DNA from: Streptomyces qaidamensis
GTDB taxonomy: Bacteria; Actinomycetota; Actinomycetes; Streptomycetales; Streptomycetaceae
Length of the DNA: 64,000 nt
Reading direction: 5' to 3'
NCBI RefSeq assembly: GCF_001611795.1
Contig: NZ_CP015098.1
Span: 372,001 to 436,000 of the forward strand
The notes beneath the pieces are model-generated. The model did no database searches and had not been told where the DNA came from. It was given only the letters and a program-made list of their open reading frames with translations. The position numbers and the translations under genes were made by a program. Shown piece after piece: positions 17,547 to 25,651 of this stretch (positions are counted from its first letter, which is position 1; each line of letters opens with the position of its first letter).

Positions 17547-20114
17547 ATGGATGAGGCAGCCGCCGTACCGGACGGGCCGCGGTCGGCCGACGGCCGGAGC
17601 CGGGACGGGGCTGGGAGCCGGGCCCCCGCCACGGGCCCGGGCCGGATCGAGGATGCCCTGACGGACCCGCTGGTGGAGGCCGTGCGAGACCTCGACGGCT
17701 ACGGCGGACTGGTCTACCTGCGCTCCCGCGACCGGCGCTCGCTGGTGCTCGCGATGGTCACCGGCGTGCCCCGCTCACTGCTCAAGAGCTGGTGGCGGGT
17801 GCCGGTGGGGGGTGCTCTGCCCATGGCGGAGGCGTACCGGCGCGACGAGACGCTGTGGCTGCCGGACGAGCGCGCCACGATGGTGCGCTTCCCGCACTTC
17901 ACCGCCGGTCTCCCCTACTCCTTCGGCTCCGCCTACCAGCCCGTCCGGACCGGCGGTGAGGCGGTGGGCGTCCTGGTCGTGCTGCGCTCGGCCACCCGGA
18001 CGCCGATGGACGCGGAGACGGTGGACCGCGCGTTGCGTCCCGCCGAGCGGGCCATGGGAGATCGCCTGCACCGCCTGGCCGCACGCCCGCCCGGCGCGGG
18101 CGCCGCCGCCCGTCGCGTCGAGTACGACGACGAGCCGATCAGCGTGCGGCTGCCCACCTCCGGCGCCCATCCGGTCCGGGTCGGGCTCATCGACTGGGAC
18201 CTGGACAGCGACCGGTGCTCGGCGGACGACGAGGCCCTCGCCCTGCTGGGCATCGACCGGGCGGACTACGGCGGCGCCATCGCGGACATCGAGTCCCGTG
18301 TCAGCCCGGACGACCTGCACGAACTGCGGGAGAGCCGGCACGACGCGCTGGCCGACGGCCGGGTCAGGTCCCGGCACTTCCGGGTGCGGGACGAGTCACG
18401 GGGCGCGGGGGAGAGCGGCTACCGACCGGTCGAACTGTGGGGGCACCTCGTGCACGGCGGAGCCGGCTGCCCGCGGATCCTGGTGGGCGCCCTCGTCGAC
18501 GCCGCAGGCGGACTCACCGCGGCCGAGGCGGCCGAGCGACTGCCCGACGGGATCTTCTCCCTGGACCAGGACGGCCGCCTGACCTACGCCAACCGCCGCT
18601 GCGAGGAGCTGCTGGACTCCGGCCGGGAGGAGCTCTTCGGCCGCTATCCGTGGGAGGTGATCACCTGGCTCCGGGACCCGGCGTACGAGGACCGCTACCG
18701 GGCGGCGATGCTGTCGCAGGAGCAGGTGTCCTTCCTCGTCCGGCATCCCGGGGGGAGCTGGCTGAGCTTCGTGCTGTACCCGGACGTGCACGGGCTGACC
18801 GGCCGGGTCTCCCCGACCGGGCCGCCCACCGGGGGCGAACAGGGTCTTGAGGCCGCTACCGCCGCCGGTCCCGGCGTCGCGGCCGCAGCGCCCCCGCCCG
18901 GGCCGGTCGCCGCCGCGCGTGCCGGAGCTCTCTACCACGTGGTACAGATGGCGAGCGTGCTCACCGAGGCGGTCACCGTGCGGGACGTCTGCCGGGCGGT
19001 GTCCGAGCAGCTGCTGCCCGCCTTCGGCGCCCGGGAACTGGCGCTGTACACCGTCCGCGAGGGCCGGATGTACCTCCTGTGGGAGTCGGGATATCCGGAG
19101 GGCTTCCTCACCCCGTTCGAAGGGGTCACCCTCGACACACAGCTGCCCGGCGTCCACGCGCTCACCACCCGGCTCCCCCTGTTCTTCGAGTCGCCGGAGG
19201 ACCTCTCCCTCGCCTATCCCGGCATCACCCTGGACCGCATGAACGCCTGGGCATTCCTGCCGCTGATCGCCTCCGGGCACTCGGTCGGCTCGTGCATCCT
19301 CGGCTGGGAGGCCCCGCACCGCTTCACCCCGGACGAGCGCTCCGCCCTCACCGCGCTGAGCGGCCTGGCCGCCCAGGCGATGGAGCGTGCCCGGCTCTAC
19401 GACGCGGAGTCCGCCGTCGCCCGCGGTCTCCAGGAGGGGCTGCTGCCGCACCGCCTGCCCGCCGTCGAGGGTCTGCGCACGACCGGCCGCTATCTGCCCG
19501 GTACGCAGGGCATGGCGATCGGCGGGGACTGGTACGACGTGATCACCACCGGCCGTGGCGTGGCCCTGGTCATCGGGGACGTCGAGGGGCACAGTGTCGG
19601 TGCCGCGGCGGTGATGGGGCAGCTGCGCAGCGCGGTGCACGCCTTCGCCGCGAGCGAGCGCCCGCCGCAGGAGGTCATCACGCACACCAACCGGCTGCTG
19701 ACCGACCTGGAGTCGGACGTCTGCGCCACCTGCTGCTACATCGAGCTCGACCCGGGCACCGGACGGGCCCTGGCGGTGCGGGCCGGTCATCCCCCGCCGC
19801 TGCTGCGCCACCCCGACGGGCGGGCCGAGACCCTGGATCTCATGGGCGGCGTCATGCTGGGCGTGCAGCCCGACTCCGTGTACCCCGTCACCGCGCTCAC
19901 GCTGGCCCCCGGCAGCGTTCTCGCCCTGTACACCGACGGGTTGGTGGAGCGGCCCGGCAGCGACATCGAGACGGGTATCGACGCGGTCCGGCGCCGGCTG
20001 TCCGAGACCCCGGCGGACTCGGTGGAGCATCTCGCCGACCGGTTGGTGGGGACGGCCCGGCGGGCCCGGGAGCGGCCGGACGACGTGGCGCTGCTGCTGA
20101 CGGCGTACCGGTGA
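17547..20114 (+). CDS. PAS/GAF-regulated PP2C (SpoIIE-type) serine phosphatase
   Basis: 855 residues from ATG 17547, preceded by GGGAGGACGCGAC. Order of domains: an N-terminal GAF-like sensor (~residues 35-170), a PAS-like domain (~210-330), a PAS domain (DGIFSLDQDGRLTYANRRCEE, ~340-440), a GAF domain (~460-620) and the C-terminal PP2C/SpoIIE phosphatase. Metal-binding motifs GGDWYDV, IGDVEGHSVGAAA, LYTDGLVE and DDVALLL are all present, so it should be catalytically competent. Such enzymes dephosphorylate anti-sigma-factor antagonists in partner-switching networks. The next gene is a GAF-ANTAR protein and a paralogous phosphatase faces it from the other strand; both have the same inverted repeat upstream. 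Confidence 0.92.
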   Translation: MDEAAAVPDGPRSADGRSRDGAGSRAPATGPGRIEDALTDPLVEAVRDLDGYGGLVYLRSRDRRSLVLAMVTGVPRSLLKSWWRVPVGGALPMAEAYRRDETLWLPDERATMVRFPHFTAGLPYSFGSAYQPVRTGGEAVGVLVVLRSATRTPMDAETVDRALRPAERAMGDRLHRLAARPPGAGAAARRVEYDDEPISVRLPTSGAHPVRVGLIDWDLDSDRCSADDEALALLGIDRADYGGAIADIESRVSPDDLHELRESRHDALADGRVRSRHFRVRDESRGAGESGYRPVELWGHLVHGGAGCPRILVGALVDAAGGLTAAEAAERLPDGIFSLDQDGRLTYANRRCEELLDSGREELFGRYPWEVITWLRDPAYEDRYRAAMLSQEQVSFLVRHPGGSWLSFVLYPDVHGLTGRVSPTGPPTGGEQGLEAATAAGPGVAAAAPPPGPVAAARAGALYHVVQMASVLTEAVTVRDVCRAVSEQLLPAFGARELALYTVREGRMYLLWESGYPEGFLTPFEGVTLDTQLPGVHALTTRLPLFFESPEDLSLAYPGITLDRMNAWAFLPLIASGHSVGSCILGWEAPHRFTPDERSALTALSGLAAQAMERARLYDAESAVARGLQEGLLPHRLPAVEGLRTTGRYLPGTQGMAIGGDWYDVITTGRGVALVIGDVEGHSVGAAAVMGQLRSAVHAFAASERPPQEVITHTNRLLTDLESDVCATCCYIELDPGTGRALAVRAGHPPPLLRHPDGRAETLDLMGGVMLGVQPDSVYPVTALTLAPGSVLALYTDGLVERPGSDIETGIDAVRRRLSETPADSVEHLADRLVGTARRARERPDDVALLLTAYR

Positions 20115-20130
20115 ATACGGTGCCGGGCGT

Positions 20131-20155
20131 CCGGGCATGCCGGCCGGATGCCCGG
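20131..20155. promoter_or_regulatory. Inverted repeat CCGGGCAT-N9-ATGCCCGG upstream of the ANTAR gene
   Basis: Perfect 8-base arms at 20131-20138 and 20148-20155, in the gap before the GAF-ANTAR gene. The same arms, with a 13-base spacer, recur at 23105-23133 upstream of the paralogous phosphatase gene, including the flanking GCGT before the left arm. A common regulator is inferred. Confidence 0.5.
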
Positions 20156-20235
20156 ATGTCCGGACACCCGGCCGATTGGCGAACGGCCGTGCGAAGCGGC
20201 GCGGAGTACCGTGGGCGGGACCGGCGAGCAAGGCG

Positions 20236-20937
20236 GTGGTGGCGGTGGAGTGGCGGCGGTACGCCGAACAGATGGCGCAGCTCGCCCGGGATCTGGTCGC
20301 CCAGGATTCGGTGCAGGCGACGCTGGACGCGGTCTCGGCGGCGGCGGTGGAGCTGGTCGAGGGCTGCGACGCGGCGGGGATCCTGACGGTTTCGAAGGGC
20401 CGGGCCGTGACGCTGGCCGTGTGCGGCGAATTCGTCGAGGAGTCGGACCGGCTGCAGGGCGAACTCGGCGAGGGTCCCTGCTTCGACGCCGCGCGCCGCG
20501 TGGACGGTGAGCGGCTGTTCCGCATCGCGGACATGACCCGGCCTCAGCCGTCCTGGCCGCGCTACAGCCGGGCCGCTCGCGATCTCGGGATCGGCAGCAT
20601 GACCGGCGTCCTGCTCTACACCGACGAGCAGGATTTCGGCGCGCTGAATCTCTACTCGCGCCGTCCCGGGGCGTTCGGCAAGGACATCGAGTCGGCGGGC
20701 TGGCTGCTCGCCTCCCACGCCGCCGTCGCCCTGTCCACCGCCCGTACCGTCGACCAGCTCGAACACGCCCTGGAGACGCGTCACGCCATCGGTGAGGCCA
20801 TGGGCATCCTGATGGAGCGCCATCAGCTGAGCGAGGCCGAGGCCTTCGGCGTGCTGCGGCGCATCTCCCAGAACCACAACCTCAAGCTGCGCGACGTGGC
20901 CCGGCGGGTCCGGGCCCAGGCGTCCGGTCAGGTCTGA
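20236..20937 (+). CDS. GAF-ANTAR RNA-binding antiterminator-type regulator
   Basis: About 233 residues from a GTG at 20236 (GTGs at 20239 and 20245 are equally possible; no strong ribosome site). Residues ~15-160 form a GAF domain (VEGCDAAGILTVSKGRAVTLAV, GEGPCFDAAR, FGALNLYSRRPGAF). The C-terminal ~60 residues are an ANTAR domain, the RNA-binding antitermination fold: LEHALETRHAIGEAMGILMERHQLSEAEAF and LRRISQNHNLKLRDVARRV. These proteins bind tandem hairpins in nascent RNA to prevent termination. It lies between two PP2C phosphatase genes and overlaps the 3' end of the second by 10 bases. I infer one signalling unit. Confidence 0.88.
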   Translation: MVAVEWRRYAEQMAQLARDLVAQDSVQATLDAVSAAAVELVEGCDAAGILTVSKGRAVTLAVCGEFVEESDRLQGELGEGPCFDAARRVDGERLFRIADMTRPQPSWPRYSRAARDLGIGSMTGVLLYTDEQDFGALNLYSRRPGAFGKDIESAGWLLASHAAVALSTARTVDQLEHALETRHAIGEAMGILMERHQLSEAEAFGVLRRISQNHNLKLRDVARRVRAQASGQV

Positions 20938-23060
20938 CCGCCCGGCAGGCGTATGGCGCGCAGAAGGAGAACCGCGATGTCGTCGGTGTGCTGTCCGGTG
21001 GGTGTCGTGTGGCGTACGAGCCGGTCGATGAGCCGCTCCAGGTCCTGCCCGTCGCCGGAGTCCAGCTGCCCGGCGAGGTCGGTCGTGGTGCGGGTGACGT
21101 CGGTGCCGGGGACTTCGACCAGGCCGTCGGTGTAGAGGGCGAGGGTCGTGCCGGCGAACAGGGGCACGGTGGTGACCGGGTAGTCGCCGCCGGTGTCGAT
21201 CCCCAGCAGCGGACCCGGGTCGACGTCCAGGACCCGGGCGGGGTGCCGGGCGTGACGCAGCAGCGGCGGCACGTGTCCCGCGCTCCCGAAGGACGCCTGC
21301 CGTCCCGCCAGGTCGAGGTGGACGTAGAGGCAGGAGACGAGCAGTTCGGAGTCGAGGTCGGCCAGGAGCCGGTTGGTGCGGGCCAGGACCTGGCCGGGTG
21401 AGGCGCCGGCGGTGGCGTGGGCGTGGATGGCGGTGCGGACCTGGCCCATGAGGGCCGCCGCGGCGACACTGTGGCCCTCCACGTCGCCGATGACGGCTGC
21501 CGCGGTCGTGTCGTTCACGCGCAGGACGTCGAAGAAGTCGCCGCCGACCTCGGTGCCGTGGCCGGCCGGCAGGTAGCGGGCGGCGACGTCGAGGCCGGGC
21601 AGGCGCGGCAGGGCCCGGGGCAGCAGGGCGCGCTGCAGTTCGTGCACGAGCCGGTGTTTGGTGTCGTAGAGCCGGGCGCGGTCGAGGGCCTGTGCGATCA
21701 GGCCGGACAGCGAGGTGAGGACGGCGCGTTCGTCGGCGGTGAAGGTGTGCGGCTGGGCGTAGGACAGGATGCAGCAGCCGACGGGCCGGCCGGAAATGAT
21801 CAGGGGGAGGAACGCCCAGGCCTGCTTGCCGCTGATCTGGGGTGCTCTGGGGTAGCTGGTGGCCAGTTCCGCGGGGTGTGCGAAGAAGGCGGGGGTGCCG
21901 CTGGCGAGGACCTGACCCGCGGGGGTGAGGTCGGTGTCCAGGGACAGGGCGTCGAGCCGCTCCATGACCTCGGCCGGGTAGCCGTGGTGGCCGGTGATCT
22001 TCAGCCGCCCGGCGTCGACGCCGGACAGCACCAGGCCCTGGGCGCCGAAGGCGGGCAGGATCTGGTGGGCGATCAGCGCCACGAGGTCGCGTACGGTCAC
22101 CGACTCGGTGAGCGCGGCGGCCAGGTGCACGAGTTGGTAGAGGCGTCCCGTCGGTGCCGCGACGGGCGGCCGTGCGCCGGCGGACGGCGGGTCCTCGGCC
22201 TGCTCCCCGCTCGGCAGGACGCGGACGCTGATGCCGCTGGTGTCGGGATAGAGCTGGAAGGTCAGCGGCTGGTCCGGTGTGCGGAGCGCGGTGAAGGAGA
22301 CGGGGGCGCGGCTGACCACCGCCGTGCGGTAGTGGTCCTCGTAGACGGGGTCGTCGAGCCAGGGCAGGGACTGCCAGGGTCTGGTGCCCAGCAGCCGGTC
22401 GGCGCCGCGGCCGAGCAGGCGGGCCGCTGTGGCGGTGATGAAGGTGACGCGGCCCTCCAGGTCGAGGGCCAGGGCGCCCTCGGGGAGGCGTTCGAGGTAG
22501 TCGGCGGCGGCCAGGCCGGTCTGCGCGGGGTGGCGGGTGGCGTCCACGGGGACGACCCGCGGCAGCTCGGGCAGGGACGGCGGCCGGGGAGCGTCGTCCA
22601 GGAGACGGGCCATGCGCCGGGCGCTGGAGGTGATGTGGCCGCGTTCCCGTGGCGTGACCCGGCGCGGCCGGCCGGCGGGCCACATCAGCACGAGGCCGCC
22701 CCAGGCGCGGCGTACGCCGGTCAGCGGGACGGCGACGAGTGCGAACGGGTAGGGCAGGACGGCGGCGGCGCGGGGGTAGCGGCGGGCCATGTCGTCCTGG
22801 CCGGCCACGCTGACCAGGGTGTCGTCGTGGATCGCGTCGGCGACCGGGACCGGCGCGGTCAGGGGCAGCCGCCGCCAGGGGGCGGAGAAGGCCACCGGCA
22901 GACCGCACAGGGCCACCAGGCGCAGCACCGGCTCGGCCTCCTCGATGAGGTAAAGGCCACCGATCGAGGCGCCCGTGCCGCGCACGGTGTCGGCCAGGGC
23001 CGCCCCCAGGGCGTCGTCCGGTGATCCGGCGCCGCCGGGGTGCTCGTTGCTCCCGGGCAT
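20928..23060 (-). CDS. PAS/GAF-regulated PP2C (SpoIIE-type) serine phosphatase, second copy
   Basis: 710 residues from ATG 23058-23060 with GGGAGGACACC upstream. It is paralogous to the phosphatase at 17547-20114 but shorter: an N-terminal GAF-like sensor (residues ~15-150), one PAS domain (EGALALDLEGRVTFITATAARLLG, ~190-290), a GAF domain (~310-480) and the PP2C domain with GGDFFDV, IGDVEGHSVAAAA, LYTDGLVE and DDIAVLLL. The sequence WAFLPLIISGRPVGCCILSYAQPHTFTADERA mirrors the equivalent part of the first copy. Predicted cytosolic. Its promoter region holds the second CCGGGCAT inverted repeat, so the two phosphatases and the ANTAR protein may respond together. Confidence 0.92.
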   Translation of the reverse strand: MPGSNEHPGGAGSPDDALGAALADTVRGTGASIGGLYLIEEAEPVLRLVALCGLPVAFSAPWRRLPLTAPVPVADAIHDDTLVSVAGQDDMARRYPRAAAVLPYPFALVAVPLTGVRRAWGGLVLMWPAGRPRRVTPRERGHITSSARRMARLLDDAPRPPSLPELPRVVPVDATRHPAQTGLAAADYLERLPEGALALDLEGRVTFITATAARLLGRGADRLLGTRPWQSLPWLDDPVYEDHYRTAVVSRAPVSFTALRTPDQPLTFQLYPDTSGISVRVLPSGEQAEDPPSAGARPPVAAPTGRLYQLVHLAAALTESVTVRDLVALIAHQILPAFGAQGLVLSGVDAGRLKITGHHGYPAEVMERLDALSLDTDLTPAGQVLASGTPAFFAHPAELATSYPRAPQISGKQAWAFLPLIISGRPVGCCILSYAQPHTFTADERAVLTSLSGLIAQALDRARLYDTKHRLVHELQRALLPRALPRLPGLDVAARYLPAGHGTEVGGDFFDVLRVNDTTAAAVIGDVEGHSVAAAALMGQVRTAIHAHATAGASPGQVLARTNRLLADLDSELLVSCLYVHLDLAGRQASFGSAGHVPPLLRHARHPARVLDVDPGPLLGIDTGGDYPVTTVPLFAGTTLALYTDGLVEVPGTDVTRTTTDLAGQLDSGDGQDLERLIDRLVRHTTPTGQHTDDIAVLLLRAIRLPGGQT

Positions 23061-23104
23061 GGTGTCCTCCCGCTCCTACCCGGACGCTACGCCTGGCGGA
23101 GCGT

Positions 23105-23133
23105 CCGGGCATGTCATGCGGACGGATGCCCGG
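23105..23133. promoter_or_regulatory. Inverted repeat CCGGGCAT-N13-ATGCCCGG upstream of the second phosphatase
   Basis: Perfect 8-base arms at 23105-23112 and 23126-23133, 45 bases from the ATG of the minus-strand phosphatase gene. Matches the element at 20131-20155 except for spacer length. Confidence 0.5.
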
Positions 23134-23271
23134 TTTGGCGCCGGTTGTGCAGGTATCAAAGCGGGGCCGCAGTGCTGCCGGAAGCGCTGGTCCGGCCGTT
23201 TTCCGCGGGCGGCCGTGCGGGAGGACGCCGGCTGGCAGAATCGGGAGCCCTGACGGCAATGGGAGGCCGGC

Positions 23272-24000
23272 TTGCAGACGCTGACATCGCAGGACCCGCT
23301 GGCCGTCGCCGTCACGGAGGCGATCCGCGCCGGGGATCTGCCCGGGCTCCGGCGGCTCCTCGCCGACCATCCCGGTCTCGCCGCCGCACGCATCACCGAG
23401 CAGGCTGAGGACGGCAAGGGCACGCGCAGTCTCCTGCACATCGCGGCCGACTGGCCCGGTCACTTCCCCAGGGGCCCCGAGGTGGTCGCGCTCCTGGTGG
23501 CCGCCGGGGCCGATCCGCAGGCCCGCTTCGACGGTGCGCACGCGGAGACGCCGCTGCACTGGGCCGCCAGCAGCAACGACGTGCCCGTCCTGGACGCGCT
23601 GATCGCGGCCGGGGCCGACATCGAGGCGCCCGGGGCGGTGATCGGCGGCGGCACCCCGCTCGCCGACGCCCGGGGCTTCGGGCAGTGGCGCGCCGCGCAC
23701 CGGCTCGTCGAGCACGGCGCCCGCGTCACGCTCCAGGACGCTGCCACGCTCGGTCTGCTCGACCGGGTCCGGGCCTGCGTCGAGGCGGACGAGGCGCTGT
23801 CACCGGAGGAGATCACCAGCGCGTTCTGGGGCGCCTGCCACGGCGGTCACCTGCCCACAGCGCAGTACCTCCACGAACGGGGCGCGGACCCCGACTGGTG
23901 CGGCTACGACGGCATGACCCCGCTGGACGTCGCCCGCACCCAGGACGCCGACGACGTCGTGCGATGGCTGCGCGGCCTGGGCGCGAAGAGCGGCGCCTGA
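23272..24000 (+). CDS. Ankyrin-repeat protein
   Basis: 242 residues from a TTG at 23272 with GGGAGG nine bases upstream. At least four ankyrin-like repeats are visible: AIRAGDLPGLRRLLADHPG, RSLLHIAADWPGHF with VVALLVAAGADPQ, ETPLHWAASSNDVPVLDALIAAGADIE, and YDGMTPLDVARTQDADDVVRWLRG. Between repeats 3 and 4 lies a divergent region (ALSPEEITSAFWGACHGGHL). Ankyrin repeats mediate protein-protein contact; the partner is unknown. No signal peptide. The gene is monocistronic and divergent from the phosphatase. Confidence 0.88.
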   Translation: MQTLTSQDPLAVAVTEAIRAGDLPGLRRLLADHPGLAAARITEQAEDGKGTRSLLHIAADWPGHFPRGPEVVALLVAAGADPQARFDGAHAETPLHWAASSNDVPVLDALIAAGADIEAPGAVIGGGTPLADARGFGQWRAAHRLVEHGARVTLQDAATLGLLDRVRACVEADEALSPEEITSAFWGACHGGHLPTAQYLHERGADPDWCGYDGMTPLDVARTQDADDVVRWLRGLGAKSGA

Positions 24001-24091
24001 GGGGCTCTTTCACCAGGCCCGTCCGGGCCGCGCGGCCTGGGACCCCCACCGCGGTCGGCGCCCTCCTCCGCCCGGCAGCGCGCGGGGCGCC

Positions 24092-24274
24092 TCACAGGCA
24101 GTAGCGCACCAGCCATTCGTCCTGGTTGTAGGCGGTGCGCGCCGGGTCGGGCACGCTCGCCGCCCGCTCCTCGACCATGTCCTCCACGCGCACCGGCTCC
24201 GGCAGTGACCCGAAGCGGGCCCGGCGGGCCGCGCCCTCCGCCTCGCTCCCCTGCTGCGTCGTCGCCTCGTCCAC
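24092..24274 (-). CDS. 60-residue acidic protein, unknown function
   Basis: Starts at a GTG (24272-24274) preceded by GGAGAGGGGATTCGCC. The product is 60 residues and acidic: DEATTQQGSEAEG, then RARFGSLPEPVRVEDMVEE, and the C-terminal AYNQDEWLVRYCL. The RFGxLPxxxRxEDxVEE and YNxDEWLVR signatures recall a short streptomycete family of unknown function. It has no signal or membrane segment. It follows the aldo/keto reductase remnant on the same strand. Confidence 0.65.
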   Translation of the reverse strand: MDEATTQQGSEAEGAARRARFGSLPEPVRVEDMVEERAASVPDPARTAYNQDEWLVRYCL

Positions 24275-24370
24275 GGCGAATCCCCTCTCCGGCTGGTCGG
24301 TCCGACCGTTCGTCCCTTGGTGGGCAAAAGGTTGACGTGCGGGAGGGGCTTCTGGTTCCCGTGGCGTCGC

Positions 24371-24610
24371 TCAGCCGTAGAAGTCGCGCGCCACCGGTGC
24401 CGGGCGAGGGTGGCCAGCCGGTCGTCCGTGAGCGGGCGGCCGTCACTCAGGGCGGTGTTGCGTTCGACGTTGCGGAGGCTGCGCATCCCGGGGACGACCG
24501 TCGAGACGGCCGGGGCGCTCAGGACGAAGCGCAGTGCGGTCTCGGCCACGTCTTCGGGGCCGATGCGGACCGAGACGCCGAAGAGCCGGATCGAGCTGAT
24601 CGCTTTTGGC
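24371..24610 (-). pseudogene. Aldo/keto reductase remnant (C-terminal piece, frameshifted)
   Basis: The minus-strand frame reads LFGVSVRIGPEDVAETALRF, then LSAPAVSTVVPGMRSLRNV and ERNTALSDGRPLTDDRLATL, the C-terminal part of an aldo/keto reductase. Just after ARHRW the frame shifts: the normal ending ARDFYG plus TGA (24371-24373) is one base out of frame. The N-terminal two thirds, including the catalytic Tyr, is absent; upstream DNA belongs to the chitosanase promoter region. I call it a truncated and frameshifted relic. Confidence 0.75.
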
Positions 24611-24674
24611 CGAGCGGCTCGCTTGTTCGACCGTAAGAACTTTCACCTCGGCGGTTCCTCTTACGGCGTCGAAG

Positions 24675-24695
24675 TGATAGGAAACCTTCCTATCA
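24675..24695. promoter_or_regulatory. Palindromic operator TGATAGGAA-ACC-TTCCTATCA before the chitosanase gene
   Basis: Perfect 9-base arms around a 3-base centre, 46 bases before the chitosanase start. GH46 chitosanase genes of streptomycetes are known to be controlled through an upstream palindrome by the ROK-family repressor CsnR, and this one is placed accordingly. Assigning it to CsnR is inference. Confidence 0.65.
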
Positions 24696-24741
24696 GTTCT
24701 GCACGGCAGCTCTTCCACCCCCCACTCTGCTTGGAGGCCCC

Positions 24742-25563
24742 GTGAGACACCCCGCCACCCCGGCGACGCGCCGCACCGCCCTGACACTGTTCGGCGCGGC
24801 CCTCGCGGCCACCCCCTTCCTGAAACCCGCCGCCGCCACGGCGTCCGTGCGGGCGACCGGGCTCGACCACCCGGCGAAGAAGGAGATCGCCATGCAGCTC
24901 GTGTCGAGCGCCGAGAACTCCTCGCTCGACTGGAAGGCGCAGTACCAGTACATCGAGGACATCCGCGACGGCCGTGGCTACACCGCCGGCATCATCGGGT
25001 TCTGCTCCGGCACCGGCGACATGCTCGACCTCGTGGAGCTCTACACCGACCGCAGGCCCGGCAACGTCCTCGCGAAGTACGTGCCGGCCCTGCGCGAGGT
25101 CAACGGCTCGGACTCGCATGCCGGACTCGACCCCGGCTTCCCCGGCGACTGGCGCCGCGCTGCCCGGGACACCGCGTTCCAGCGGGCCCAGGACGACGAG
25201 CGCGACCGGGTGTACTTCGGCCCGGCGGTCCGGCAGGGGAAGGCGGACGGGCTGCGCGTGCTCGGCCAGTTCGCGTACTACGACGCCATCGTCATGCACG
25301 GCGACGGCACCGACCCCCTGAGCTTCCGCAACATCCGCAGGCGCGCGCTGCGCACGGCGAAGCCACCGGCGCAGGGCGGTGACGAGGTGACGTACCTCGA
25401 CGCCTTCCTGGACGCACGGGTGTGGGCCATGAAACAGGAGGAGGCACACAGCGACACGAGCCGGGTCGACACCGCTCAGCGCGTCTTCCTGCGCCGGCGC
25501 AACCTCGACCTGAACCCGCCGCTGGACTGGAAGGTCTACGGCGACAGCTACCACATCGGCTGA
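24742..25563 (+). CDS. csn: GH46 endo-chitosanase, secreted
   Basis: 273 residues from a GTG with TTGGAGGCCCC upstream. The N-terminus has a twin-arginine-like signal (ATRRTALTLFGAALAATPF), so Tat export is likely. The mature enzyme is very close to the Streptomyces sp. N174 chitosanase: catalytic Glu58 in SSAENSSLDW (Glu22 of the N174 numbering) and Asp76 in IEDIRDGRGYT (Asp40) are both present, as are RALGQFAYYDAIVMHG-like and AQGGDEVTYLDAFLDAR segments. It hydrolyses beta-1,4 bonds between glucosamine units of chitosan with inversion. A perfect palindrome precedes it. Monocistronic. Confidence 0.95.
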   Translation: MRHPATPATRRTALTLFGAALAATPFLKPAAATASVRATGLDHPAKKEIAMQLVSSAENSSLDWKAQYQYIEDIRDGRGYTAGIIGFCSGTGDMLDLVELYTDRRPGNVLAKYVPALREVNGSDSHAGLDPGFPGDWRRAARDTAFQRAQDDERDRVYFGPAVRQGKADGLRVLGQFAYYDAIVMHGDGTDPLSFRNIRRRALRTAKPPAQGGDEVTYLDAFLDARVWAMKQEEAHSDTSRVDTAQRVFLRRRNLDLNPPLDWKVYGDSYHIG

Positions 25564-25586
25564 CACGACCGGCCCGGGCGGGAATT

Positions 25587-25615
25587 GGTCCACCAAGCAG
25601 GCAGGGAAGTGGACC
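25587..25615. promoter_or_regulatory. Inverted repeat GGTCCAC-N15-GTGGACC upstream of the EamA gene
   Basis: Arms at 25587-25593 and 25609-25615, with TTGGTCCACCAA at the left arm itself palindromic. The layout is typical of operators for GntR/MocR-type regulators that often control DMT exporters. A -10-like TAGCGT lies between it and the ATG. No regulator gene is adjacent. Confidence 0.5.
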
Positions 25616-25651
25616 CCGGCCCGGGCCGCCCGGCTGCCTAGCGTCACTCCC

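Noticed and set aside
19897..23715. A very long minus-strand open frame covering the PP2C/ANTAR region
   Set aside because: It is Arg/Pro-rich out-of-frame reading of GC-rich coding DNA and overlaps genes with clear domains (PP2C, GAF, ANTAR, ankyrin).
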